From Nageia nagi (Eukaryota; Pinophyta), in NCBI GenBank assembly GCA_050084985.1, contig JBITNC010000001.1:215202001-215266000 (forward strand): 64,000 bases of DNA, read 5' to 3'. Below are positions 23,235 through 34,810 of the stretch, piece after piece (positions within the stretch are counted from its first letter, which is position 1; the number at the start of each line of letters is the position of its first letter). A model generated the notes under the pieces. That model had not been told where the DNA came from. It saw only the letters and a list, made by a program, of their open reading frames with translations, and did not search any database. The translations under genes and the position numbers were made by a program.

Positions 23235-24446
23235 ATGAATCTGGCAAGGGAATCTACTGAAGGTAGCATAATGCCACCATAAGTACGATTTCCACCACCA
23301 AGATATCCAAGTGATTTCGCGTTAACATATTTACGACATAGATTTGATCTTAGTATTTTAAATTATTTACAATTGACTATTGATGAACAATATAAAAGAA
23401 CATTTCATATGTTTTGTGTTAGGAATAATGATTGGGGAGTCACTTTGTGTGGATATGAAGTAAGCATTAATTTAGATCCACCAATCTATTTCACCCATAT
23501 GGAAAGAATATCATAAAGAATAATGGCTTTCTACTTACAATGGCCTTATGGAATACCAAAGATTGTCATAAATTGTCAATTAACTGAGTATTCACTCCTT
23601 TTAGCTAGGTTGAAATGCATTAAACAATTAATAAAAAGCCTAGAATGGATGGATGAAATTCTACATTATTTACCTCATAAAAGGGTGATTTATGATTTTT
23701 CAAATACTTTTGTGGCTTTTCCTCCTAGAACGTCACAACAATATTATAGGCAAATTAATAGATGTTCTTGCATGCAAATGCGACATACAATTTGGGAATG
23801 AAAGTTAGCGGAAAGGCAAGCTTTGCATATTGCTGAACTTAAAATGATAAGTCAAATAAAGGTTAGAAATGAGATCATCAAAATACTATCAAAAGAACAT
23901 AGAGTATGAAATAATGGAAGTTATCTTCTAGGGTTTGAAAATAGGTATGACAAAGATATCTTTATGAAAGTTATTCGTAATGCTCCTACTCCTTTGTACT
24001 CAAATGTTTTTTCCATGCCTACAGAAATACAACAAAAATTAGCCTTGACATTCTATGATACACATGAATCTTACGATTGGGATATCAAAATAAATGGGTA
24101 TCAAGTTATCATTTGTATCAATACCTTTGAGTTATGGTGTTCTCCCAAATTAGAATATAATTTAATGATATATTTCTATCTTCTATGGCCTATAGAAAAG
24201 CCCAAAATAATGGTCGTTTGTACTCACAACCAGACTTTAAGATATCGAGAATGACTCATTTCAATCACACAAACCGTGACATCTGAATACTTAGATTATT
24301 GTGTTCCAAAAATTTATCATAATCAAGTTGTATTAGATTTTAGTTTTTTATTTAGTTCAACACATTGTTCATTTAATACTGATGCAGTTCAAAATCGATT
24401 TGAATGCATCATGAATAGATTTCTTAGAAAAATCATAAAATCCTAA
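23235..24446 (+). pseudogene. Extra ORF downstream of integrase with an internally duplicated domain
   Basis: One reading frame runs from the ATG at 23235 to the TAA at 24444-24446, 404 codons, with five in-frame stops (near 23280, 23514, 23802, 23909 and 24252) and no frameshift. I do not recognise the family. Two segments resemble each other: about 23385-23580 (NDWGVTLCGYEVSINL, then AFYLQWPYGIPKIVINC) and about 24085-24225 (YDWDIKINGYQVIICI, then YFYLLWPIEKPKIMVVC). A basic, helix-prone stretch separates them. No signal peptide or clear membrane segment is visible. Retention of one frame over 1.2 kb after integrase, in sense orientation, points to a former coding region of the element. Extra ORFs at this site are known in Tat elements, but the function is unknown. 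Confidence 0.72.
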
Positions 24447-24917
24447 AAAATACAAAAATCATAAAATCCTAAAAAAATAGAAAAATCATAAAATCCTAAA
24501 AATTTGAAAAATATAAAACACATAAAATTTATAAAATTAAAAGATATACCTAGATGGGAACATCTAGAGGTCACTTGGCAATTGGGTGCCCTGCCCTTGT
24601 ATGATGTAAATATATGTTGCATGTCATCATAACAGTGATTATCCAGTAAATGTGTAATGTATGAAAAGGTTATCTTAGAATAATTTCCTTGTTATCACTA
24701 CATTCACTTTATCCTTTCTTTCATAAAGAAATGACATACCCTAGATGATAGAAAACCATAAAATTTGTATGTTTGAAGAAAAATCAAAAACTCCAAACAC
24801 TTAATACATTAAAGAATTCTAAGAGAATTTGAATGAAATTATTTTAGAAACATTAAGAGTGAAAAATTACATATCTATCCTATTATTTGCTTCATCCCGA
24901 ACCCAAGAATCATTTGG

Positions 24918-24918
<1 letters not shown>

Positions 24919-24967
<49 letters not shown>
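24919..24967. repeat. TA dinucleotide microsatellite
   Basis: An uninterrupted run of TA repeats, about 24 units, in the 3' region of the Tat/Ogre-like element. Confidence 0.95.
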
Positions 24968-24973
<6 letters not shown>

Positions 24974-25430
24974 TAAAAAAAAAATTACATAATATCAATG
25001 ATTCTTGGGTGATTACAATATCCTCTACTGGGGCTATGGATGCCTGACTGGTAGTAGAGCAAGGTTGTAGCAGGATCAAGGTGGTTGAGCAACTTTCTAT
25101 GGACCTCTATACGTTCCATATGGATGGATTAGCTCATTAATGTTTCTGAGATAATTCCATGTCAAATTATCTAAGAAGGGAAATGAATGTCACTACACTC
25201 ACAGAGTTTTAGGTTTTTTATCAACATATAATAATATTGTTTGATATCATCTTAGGTTGTTAAATCTTGAAATAAAGAAAGATAAGGTAGATGTTATAAT
25301 AACTTGGTTATTAATTCAAAGGTCACTTAATCCTTTTGTTATAATGAATATCCTTTGTATTATATAATTTGTTGATGTTTAGGATCACTCATTTTATTTT
25401 GTTAAACCCATTTTTTACTATTATATCCTA

Positions 25431-25830
25431 CCTTTGAACATTATTAAAATTTGCTTTTCTTTGGGAAAGATAAGAATGATTAATTATTGTTCTCTTGACC
25501 AAGATAAAGTTAATGTTCATATACATTCCTAAAGTCACTATTGTTTCATGTTAAGCCATGCTTTAATATATACATATTACCTTTGAAAATTATTAAAATT
25601 TGCTTTTCTTTGGTAAGGATAAGAATGATTATTTATTGTTCTCCTAACCAAGATAACGTTAATGTTTATATGCATCCATACGTCATTAGTCTCTATTAGC
25701 TTTGAACATTATTAAAAGTTGCTTTTCTTTGGAAAGGATAAGAATGATTAATTATTGTTCTCCTGACCAAGATAAAGTTAATGTTCATAACATCCATAAA
25801 GCATTAGTTTTCCATGTCAAGTGGTTTATT
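25431..25830. repeat. Three direct repeats in the Tat/Ogre-like 3' region
   Basis: Copies at about 25431, 25581 and 25701 share TTTGAACATTATTAAAATTTG, then AAGATAAAGTTAATGTTCAT. Spacing is about 150 and 120 bp. Confidence 0.75.
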
Positions 25831-26565
25831 ATAAAAAATTGCCAAGTATGGAAAATGATGTATCTGATTCCGCAAAAATTTAATAAAAATATGTCCTTAA
25901 ATAATCTTAAAATATAGAAGATTTAATATTTGAAAATAATGATTCTTAATTAATTAAGTTAATATACGTATTTTAGATATTTTAAATAATATCTAAAGTC
26001 AATATAAAATTTTAAATTCATTTTTTAAATGATGTACTAAAAGATTTATTAAGTTATCATTAGAAACTAGGATATTAATGATTAGTTATCAAATTTAAAT
26101 CATGTTTGCATACATCACACAAAACCATTGTCATCATTTATAAAATATGTTATTAATTATTAAATTAATTAACAGGTTAATTAGTTACAATTTATAATCA
26201 ATCAATTATTTAAACAAATTATGTTATTTCATGTCATCAAGTATTCTCATATAGCTCACAATTATATCTATGCATCATACATTCTGAATGTTACATCTAT
26301 CATCAACATCTATTCATTATCAAGTAATTAAAAGATAATTATGGTTTCTACATAATATCACATCATACTTATAATATAGAAAATGTAAGATCATACATCA
26401 AGAATCATAGAAATATTATAACATACCATCAGTCTATCCATCATATAATAAAAATAATCTAAACAGTACATCAAAAAAAAAATAACACTATAATCATCAT
26501 ATCAGCATGAGCCATAATGCTAATAAATAAAAGTACATCATATATATATCATCAAAATAGGAATA

Positions 26566-26877
26566 TTAATGTCCTCCGGTAGATACAATATCATCATGAG
26601 GATCACTAGGATGCTTTGAAGAACCTTCATCCCTAGTAATGGATCTCAAGCCTATAGCATATGTACGAGGAGATACACCCCTAGCAGTAGATTGAGATCG
26701 AGAAACTGATGCTGCATGACAATTGTGACTCCCTGAATGACCCAAGCCACTAGAAACTAGTGAATGAGGAAACCCTAGTATTGGCCTAGGTGGTGAACTA
26801 GGACCATCTAAAAAATATCTCAGGAAACTAGGTAGCCAAAGCTCCATAGCCCTACGATAATAATTCCACTCTCTCAA
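26566..26877 (-). CDS. Antisense ORF of 103 codons in the Tat/Ogre-like 3' region, unknown
   Basis: The minus-strand frame from 26877 begins MREWNYYRRAMELWLPSF and continues YFLDGPSSPPRPILG, then a serine/glycine/histidine-rich tail ending STGGH. The composition is unlike the AT-rich flanks, and it is the only long frame in 3 kb, so it may be a real exon. The aromatic and charged start followed by a proline/serine tail resembles C-terminal exons of transposon-borne plant-mobile-domain proteins as I recall them, but I see no mobile-domain signature. It may be the last exon of an antisense gene whose other exons have decayed. Chance is not excluded. Confidence 0.35.
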   Translation of the reverse strand: MREWNYYRRAMELWLPSFLRYFLDGPSSPPRPILGFPHSLVSSGLGHSGSHNCHAASVSRSQSTARGVSPRTYAIGLRSITRDEGSSKHPSDPHDDIVSTGGH

Positions 26878-27718
26878 CTAATCTACCATAAAAACTATTT
26901 TGTTTTAAAAACCCTCACATCACATATCATTAGCGATCATTATGTTGATCATCAACAATTTAAATCAAATCGATAATGATTGTTGATCGACAATGACTCA
27001 TAAGTAATCATTGGCAATTTATATTATTCGAAAATGTACAAAATGAAGTATATTTTCTTTAAATATCTTAAAATTTATTTGTGTATAGACAAAAAATTAA
27101 AAAGCTTCATTTGCTAAGGTGAAAGTGAACATATTATAAATCACATTATTTTTCACCTAGAAGAATGCTCCAATGTCACATGACTGCCAAATACATCGGT
27201 AGATGAAGGACTAGTATTGAGTAAACTTACTAGGGTAAAATGATTAAAATCGCTATTAAAACAAGTCTAAACACAAGAAATTAAGATATTCATAGCAAAA
27301 TATACTATTATAAAAATAGTATTTTTACTATATAAATCCATAATGATCACTTTACAGTTGTTAACAATAATAAAAGATTATCAACGATCCTTAACTAAGT
27401 CAAATACAAAAAATAGATCAGACTAAGTTTGAGCTCAAATGGCAAAACAATCATAGGATGTAAGAGATCATCTTGAAACCTTGTTGTCGAGACAAAGGAT
27501 AATACTATTACAATTCATATATTAAAGAAAACTTATACGGTATAGGTGCACTTAGAAATGCAAAATGACATAATAGAAATGTCATGCAACTGTCACACAA
27601 GCTCAATACATCATCATACCAAAAATAGTCACTTTCAAAGTTATCAACTTTATCAAACAACAAAGCTTCTCATTATATATTTTTCGAAATTATCAACCTT
27701 ATCTTTGGTTGATAATTC
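26878..27718 (+). other. 3' non-coding region of the Tat/Ogre-like element, part 2
   Basis: AT-rich, with scattered ATCAACGAT and GATCATTA words near 26930-27000 and 27340-27400. No gene is seen. Confidence 0.5.
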
Positions 27719-27733
27719 AAAAAAGGGGAAAAA
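27719..27733 (+). promoter_or_regulatory. Polypurine tract of the Tat/Ogre-like element
   Basis: AAAAAAGGGGAAAAA (approximate edges) abuts the 3' LTR start TGTAGAC at 27734. It would prime second-strand synthesis. Confidence 0.8.
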
Positions 27734-30409
27734 TGTAGACTCTCAAAATAAACCCTATCTTTAATTTAATAAATAAATAAATAAAATAAGTATTTTTTCT
27801 AATATATATCACATTAAAATAATTATTGATTAAGATTGTGTAATATATGCACCATGAACAATCTTAACCAAAGTAAATCAAGAATAGACTATGGGGATAG
27901 TCTGATCTTCGGAGAAGGCCGGTTCCTTATCTATTGGGCATAGAAAAGTAACAAGAAAAGGAAATAAAAGGAGTAGAGTGTGAGGAATTTAAGCAAAAGG
28001 CTTAGGGTAACAAGAGAGAAAGCAAAGGTGGATCACTAGTTCAACATAGGCTTTCATAGTGTGTGAAACCTTGGCCTGAATCTAGTGTAGTAGCTACAGT
28101 ACAAGCTCTCACTCTCTAATATTTTCCCAACTTTACTTTACCATGTAGTAGACATAGTTATACTAGCAACTCGCAATTATTATTTAGAAAACAAGCCAAG
28201 CTACCATGATGTAACCAAATTAAGAATGACAATTACGAGTGCTAAACAAGAAAGATCAAGATGGTTTCATATTACTGATAAAAACTATAGGTCTTTGAGA
28301 ACAAATGTAAAGAGCAATACTAGGTTCTTGACCCTTCTTTCACTTTATTTTCATATACTTATACTGTAGTAATGATAGTTACAAGAATTGTAGAATAGAA
28401 ATGTTTACAAAAATGGCTTCAAGATTCTAGCCTTCTTTTAACTGATACTACCTACATACACCACTTGGTAGAATATTAAAAAAATGGGGTAGATTGTAGA
28501 TGATATAGCTTCTTGATAACTATGATCTAACCTCTTGCTAGCCTCATCTCTACATTTTGGAATGCTCTACTTATCGGCTCTAGCTATTTGATCATTCCTT
28601 GATGACCTCATCACTTCTAGGACCCAATTTCATTCAAAATTGTGAACATTATTCTCCCAATGACATCATCTTCATACTTCTAAAATGCTCTACTTACTGG
28701 CTCTAACTATTTGATCATTCCTTGATGATCTCATCACTTTTAGGACCTGGTTTCATTCAAAAATGTGAACATTGTTCTCCTTGTGATGTCATCTTCATAC
28801 TTCTGAAATGTTCTACTCACTAGCTCTGGCTATTTGATCACTCCTTGATGACCTCATCACTTTTGGGACCCAGTTTCATTCAAAAATGTGAACATCATTC
28901 TCCTCGTGACATCATCATCTCTACATTCCAAAATGTTCTACTCACTAGCTTCAGCTATTTGATCACTCTTTACTGACCTCATCATCTCTAGAACCTAAGC
29001 TTTTCTACAACTGAGCTTTATCATTTCCTTTTGGAATGCTTTACTCACTGGCTCTAGCTATTTGATCACTCCTTACTGACCTCATCATCTTCAAAACCTG
29101 ATCTTTACCAAAATGTGACTATCTTATCCTTTGTGATGTCATCATTTTATTTCGGAATGCTTTACTTCTGGAACACTTAATTTACGAGCTCCGGCTTCTT
29201 CAATTATATCTTGTTGACCTCACCTCTTTCGGAACCTAGGCTTTTCCACAACTAAGCTTTATCCTTTCTTCTATGACATCATCATTTTATTTTGGAATGC
29301 TTTATCTACTGACTCCAGCCTATTTTGTTTACTCCAAAAAAACTCCCGAGGATCTTAAAATGAACTCATGATTGTAAGTAAAGTACATCAAGGCTTCAAT
29401 AAAGAATTTATTATGTATGAATATACAATAATTATAACTCCTTATAAAAACATTAAATAAGATTTAAAATTATATTATCAGATCAATCTTTTTGAATATA
29501 TATAAAATAAATGGTCTTATGACCCTTGTCATTAAAAAATGACCATAGAGCGACCATTCTAATGTTAATATATAATCACTAAAAAATCGGTGACGATCCA
29601 TGAACAATTAAACAACAAACAAATCTAAGCTTGGAATAGTCTAGTACATATAATTTGTAATCATGGATACAGATGGAAGATAACAACACCTCAAAATTTA
29701 GGTCGAGAGGTTACCTGGAATATTGGGACACCAAAATAAATGGATAACAAACCTTGAAGCTTATAAATTGAAGCTTTGTACATGAACAAAGGGACCCAAT
29801 CTGACTGTAGCGAAGCTCTACCAAAATCAAATCAGGAGATTATTAGCAAAAGGTTGTAATCTTGATTAATAGCAAATCTCATATCAACTATATTTCCATA
29901 TTATGTTATTCATTTGCTGATTAATATGTATGAACAGGTATGCTTTTGATGCTTCGTTCATTTTCTATGTGCAGGGTCAATACAGGAAAAGAACAACAGA
30001 AGTAAGCATGAAAGAGAACAACAAGGAATAGACAAAAACACTTCAAAAATTTGTGAAGATTACTCTAGTGCATACAAAGTTGATCATCAATGATTTAAAG
30101 ATCGATCGATGGTAATTCACCAGATCGATAACAAAGGCCAAAGGTTTACAATGAACACAATGATGGCATAGAAAATGCAGAGTTGTGCTTCAATTATTAC
30201 CGATCCACACTGATTGTTATCAATCCAAAATGATCACTATCATTGCTAATTAAAATAGATCAATAAAAACTCGCTTTTTGTATTCAAATACTTTAGAATA
30301 TAATATCATTATTATTATTGATGTGTATTGTCAAATATGTTCATGATTAATTATGTTGAATGATTTATCTGTCTAAATTGCATTTTAGGTTCATAATTTG
30401 ATATACACA
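27734..30409 (+). repeat. 3' LTR of the Tat/Ogre-like element (2676 bp)
   Basis: Homologous over its full length to 2663-5329. The tandem block lies at about 28540-29340. The chromovirus-like pol resumes directly after the target duplicate 30410-30414. Confidence 0.92.
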
Positions 30410-30414
30410 AAATG

Positions 30415-31685
30415 AAAGTCATGATTTCCAACCTCATTACCAAGACTCAATCTTTGATATACATTTTGGAAATTAGGATCAACCACATATTATTCTTTAT
30501 ACCCGTCATGCATCAAAGAACTATTTTGTAGAATCACAGTACTAGCAACTATTTCAATTTCAAAAGGTTTCTGAAGATTAGGCAAAGCAAGTACTGGAGC
30601 ATGACTAATTTTCTTTTTAAGCAAGTCAAAAGCATGTTGTTTTTTTCCTCTCCACTAAAATCCATGACTCTTTCCTATAATAGCATGAAGTGGAGAAGCC
30701 ATATAAGAAAAATTAGCAATAAACTTGCGTAAATACTGTACTGCCCTAAGGAAAATCCTAGTCTCTATCACATTAGTGGGAGTAGGCCATTTCAATATAG
30801 CCTCAATTTTTGTAGGATCTATCCTCAATTGACCTTCACCTACAATGTGGCCAAGATAGATTAAACTCTTCCTGACAAACTCACACTTAGATATTTTCAA
30901 ATAGAGTTTTGCTTCCCTTAAAACTTCAAACACTTTACAAATATGCACCACATGATCATTTCAATTATCACTATAAATGAGAATATCATCAAGGTACACA
31001 ATAACAAAATCATCAATGAAAGGCCTTAAAACCTCATTCATTACTCTCATAAAAGTAGCAGGAGCATTACATAATCCAAATGGTAAAACTAACCATTCAA
31101 ACAATCCTTGCCTAGTTTTAAAAGTAGTTTTCCACACATCCTCTTCTTTAACTCGTATTTGATGATAACCACTTCTTAGATCTAATTTTGTAAAAAGCCT
31201 AGCTTTGTTAATTGATCCATTTAATCATCAATACATGGCAAAGGATATCGATTTTTAACCATGATCTTATTTAGTGCCCTGTAATCAACACACATACACC
31301 ATGTTCCATCTTTCTTTGGAATTATAACAATAGGAGATCCACATGGTGATGTGCTAGGTCTAATGACTCCTTGATCTAACAATTCCTTGACTTGTTTCTT
31401 AATTTCTTTATTTTCCAAAATAGAATTTCTATATAAGCCAATATTAGGAAGTGCAACATTAGGATGTAATTGAATCTCATGTTGTATATCTCTTTTAGGT
31501 GGAAGTTCTTTAGGTACTAGAAATAAATCTTCAAATTTAGAAATTACCTCTTTAACTTCTTCTTTGTATTGTGGTTTACAATCATCAAGTGCCTTTATGA
31601 TTTCCACTTCATCTTGAGATTTCACCATTGCAAGTATAAACATTTGTCCTGTATTGATTAGTTTCTTTGCTTGTCCTATAGTAAT
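30415..31685 (-). pseudogene. Reverse transcriptase segment of the chromovirus-like element
   Basis: On the minus strand, 31685-31221 holds the start of RT (KELLDQGVIRPSTSPCGSPI, CMCVDYRALNKI), preceded by a linker. The catalytic YLDD lies near 30990 ([10 protein letters not shown]) and the thumb at 30951-30655 (YLGHIVGEGQLRIDPTKIEA). Frameshifts separate these parts. After QKPFEIEI near 30560 the peptide jumps to SSLMHDGYKE and VVDPNFQNVY, so most of RNase H is missing through an internal deletion. The frame then continues into integrase at 2662. Upstream, protease ends at 38188 across the inserted element. Confidence 0.85.
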
Positions 31686-32560
31686 TGTTAACACATAAAA
31701 ATGAATTTATGTTTTTAAATCAATAAATCAATGAAATATGCTTGGCCTAACTATATGTCTTGAATGGATTAAAGTGATAATATCAATGTTTGGCTTGAAT
31801 ATGAATATTACATGGTTTATCTTGAATATTGCATGGGTTATCTTGAATATTGCATGGTTTATCTTGAGTATTGCATGAAGTAGCTTGAATATTGATGTAT
31901 TTATCTTAAATCTTGTGAATTAACCTTATTTATGTGGATGCACACCGACCTATGGGCGGTATTATCTATTATCTATATAAATAAGGGATCTAATAGTAAG
32001 TCCACAACAACAAGGATACACATGATCCCGCGTATGGTCTTGTAAGTGGCTACCCCTTAAGGTATCTCTTGGTACCACCTACAAGGCTGTGGTTTGTGTG
32101 CTTCCTTACGCGAGCTCTCCTGACATATGTGATCAATTCTAATATTACGGTGCAATCTGAGATATCTATACTGAAGATCTGGACCTAATCAAGAGGTCAA
32201 AGCTATCAAGCTAGGGCCATCGATGCTCCTCTATGAATGGAAGAACATCATCGGTGCTCTAATACTACTAAAACAGACTGCTCGCGGTCCTCTTTTCGCA
32301 TCCTTGCAGGTCATGACATTGTGGAAAAGATAGCTTATCATCATTACATCACCAATATCTACATCTTCCATTGTCAGGTACGTTCTGTGAGGTAAGTACA
32401 CGAATCACAGTCTTGGTTGGTACAAGTACACTACTGAATTGGTTATGTTGTTTATTGATATCTAGAATAAATCGCTATCTGTAGCTAGTATACAGATAAT
32501 ATTGAGTTTGTAGATATTTCTCTATTTGTTTATTTGCAAATTCAATTTTATTTGTAAACA
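31686..32560 (+). repeat. 5' LTR of the pol-less plus-strand element
   Basis: 875 bp, equal in length to 37308-38182 and differing at scattered, mostly transition sites. It includes reversed 21-bp tandem units near 31800-31880. Confidence 0.93.
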
Positions 32561-32562
32561 TT

Positions 32563-32578
32563 TGGTGAACCCGACGTG
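32563..32578 (+). promoter_or_regulatory. Primer-binding site of the pol-less plus-strand element
   Basis: TGGTGAACCCGACGTG begins two bases after the LTR. The tRNA is not assigned. Confidence 0.75.
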
Positions 32579-32581
32579 AAC

Positions 32582-34810
32582 ATGCTTTCTGATTCAACAA
32601 TGGGTAGAGATATAAATGAATTGTCAGATTATCCTTCATTAGTTCAATCATCGCTTGAACAAAATAAAAGAAAAAGAAAAACATGGAAAAGAGTAGAGCC
32701 AACTAGGAAAAGTGTTAGAATAAACAGGGAAAGTGCTCCTAGGATTATCAAAGATAAACTGCCAAATGAGGAACCCTATCATGGTGATTTCGAGGATAAT
32801 GATAGCTTGGATAATGAAACCCTTGGAGGAGGAATCTTAGAAAATATAGTTCCATCTTTGGAAAACAAATCACAATTGGTCCCTTATCACTCGGTAAAAT
32901 CTAATGATATGAACCTCACTGAAAATAAACTAAGATTGATACAAAAACTCATAGAGCATTCTAGGGCATTCTACAAGTTCTCTGAAGATCCTACCATAGT
33001 TTATTCATTGCATAAAATCTATGAATTTTTAACTATGAATGGTCTCAGATTTCCCTTTAGAACATTTCTTGGTGAACCAATCTTTGTTTCAAGCATCATA
33101 ATCAATCATAATAAGATCGCTCGTGATCTAAACCTTATGGAAATAGATCACCCGCGGCCCGTGTATACCATGGAAAGTCATATCAATTTTTGTATGCTCC
33201 ATCATGATCAAAACTCTTTTACCCTCGAGATAGTTAAACAGAATGTTTGTGAACCCTCTTCATCATCTTTGGCATTCGCATATTGTAAACTAATAACATT
33301 AGAAGAAGAAGATGATGAAATAATTGAGTTTGATGATGAGTCTGATAGTGAGTCAGAAATAGAACTTGAAACAGACCCTGTTGCACAAAAACTTCTTAAT
33401 GCTTACCCTTTTTGGTCGGATAAAGAAAAGAAAATCAAAGAGATAGAGGTAAAGAAAATAATAAATACAAAATCTTACCTGAAAGCTCAAGTGAGTGTAA
33501 GATAGGTCATCATGGGAGAATTAGAAAATAAACTGATTCATGAATGGAAAGAACAAATAGGGAGATTCACTCCTGATATACTTGATTATGAAAGTGAAGA
33601 AGAACCTAAAAATATGGATAAGCAACCTAAAGATAATCCAAACTCACAAATTGAAAAAGAAAAATCAGATAAAATGAGAGCACAATTAGCAAACATGGCT
33701 GAACAATTGAAAAGGCTACTACATTTAAATGAAGCAAAGGAGAAGGAAGAACTAGAAGAAAGTCACCCTCTTTGTTCAAGAATAAGGAGTAAAATTTGGA
33801 AAGGGAAAGACATAGATTTTGAAAAATATAATGGTAGGAGTGATCTGAGAATGCATATTGCAATCTTTGAAGAAGCAGCTTATAGACATCAACATGATTC
33901 TGATATGTTAGCTAGACTTTTTTCACTTAGCTTAGGGGAAGAAGCATCTGACTGGTACTACGGACTTGAAAATCAAAGCATCAAGAGTTATGAGCAACTA
34001 AAATGTGAATTCATAGATCAATATCAATATAACATAAAGAGAAAACCACTCATTATAGATCTTGCCAAAATGAAACAGGAAGAAAATCAGCCATTTAGCA
34101 AGTTTTTAGCCGAATGGAAGAAAATTGCAAAATTCATAAACTTGAATGAGAAAGAACTAAAACACATGTTGATAAACTCCATTAGAGATGAGATGATGCT
34201 TGAATTCCTTAACTATATAGACCAACCCCTCTCTGAAATGATTGATTCCATGATTTGAAAAGAGCAACACATGATGAAAATTGGTTTGTGGAAACTTAGA
34301 AAAAAAGAAAGGGAAACTTCAACAATCAACATAATCACACAAGAAAAACATAAACCAAAATCAAGCAAGCCTCTGACTCCCTGAGTATACACTAAAATCA
34401 TAGAAGATCATAATGAGTTGTTGCAATTATTAGTGAAGAAGGGTCTAATTCAATTGCCACCTGTAAACCAACGAGCCACAAAAACTATAGGAGGATTTTG
34501 CCTATACCATAGAGTTCATGGTCATAAAACATGTGAGTGTAAAAAACTTAGAGATATCATCCAAGATCTAGTAGATAGAAAGGCAATCTCATTTGAAAAA
34601 CCTGACATAAAAGGAAAAGCTCCTGTGCATACAGATAATGAAAACTTGGGAATCTACAAAAACCCCATGCCCAAACATAACACAGGAGTAATGTATGTAC
34701 AGGAAAATGAAATAAAAAGCCCTACTATCACTGGGGCACCATGGTGTAAGAATCAACATGAAGCTAGCACTAGCGGGGGTGAGTTACCCTTCAAAAATAT
34801 CATTTGGTGA
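32582..34810 (+). pseudogene. Gag polyprotein with long N-terminal region (pol-less plus-strand element)
   Basis: A single frame of about 742 codons, from the ATG at 32582 (or 32600) to the stop after NIIW, broken only by stops near 33505, 34258 and 34383. The first ~310 codons are unlike Gag: a basic start (NKRKRKTWKRVEPTRKSVRI), a middle with HHDQNSFTLEIVKQNV, and an acidic EEEDDEIIEFDDESDSE stretch. The capsid-like core at about 33830-34240 includes EEASDWYYGLENQSIKSYEQ. A finger FCLYHRVHGHKTCEC lies near 34500, followed by ENLGIYKNPMPKH, which matches the Tat/Ogre-like Gag tail at 17700. The frame ends without a protease. The few stops suggest recent activity of a related source copy. Confidence 0.83.

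Larger units (their letters stand above)
24447..26565 (+). other. 3' non-coding region of the Tat/Ogre-like element, part 1
   Basis: No supported gene. It begins with short tandem copies of AAAAATCATAAAATCCTAA (24430-24510). A TA dinucleotide run fills 24919-24967. Three copies of a ~120-150-bp block with TTATTAAAATTTGCTTTTCTTTGG start at about 25431, 25581 and 25701. The rest is strongly AT-rich. Confidence 0.6.
2663..30409 (+). mobile_element. Tat/Ogre-like Ty3/gypsy retrotransposon, ~19.6 kb of its own sequence
   Basis: Two ~2.67-kb LTRs (2663-5329 and 27734-30409) begin TGTAGAC and end ATACACA. Flanking 5-mers are AAGTG (2658-2662) and AAATG (30410-30414), a target duplication with one change. 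Inside, in order, are a PBS, a long leader, an extended gag, protease, RT, RNase H, a second archaeal-type RNase H, integrase, an extra ORF, a long 3' region and a purine tract. The second RNase H and the large size place it in the Tat lineage, Ogre-like; those traits are established for that lineage. The leader is split by the pol-less element at 6808-14929. The element disrupted the integrase of the older chromovirus-like element. Confidence 0.92.

Noticed and set aside
24867-25079. 70-codon minus-strand frame with a YI-repeat
   Set aside because: Translation of the TA dinucleotide run.
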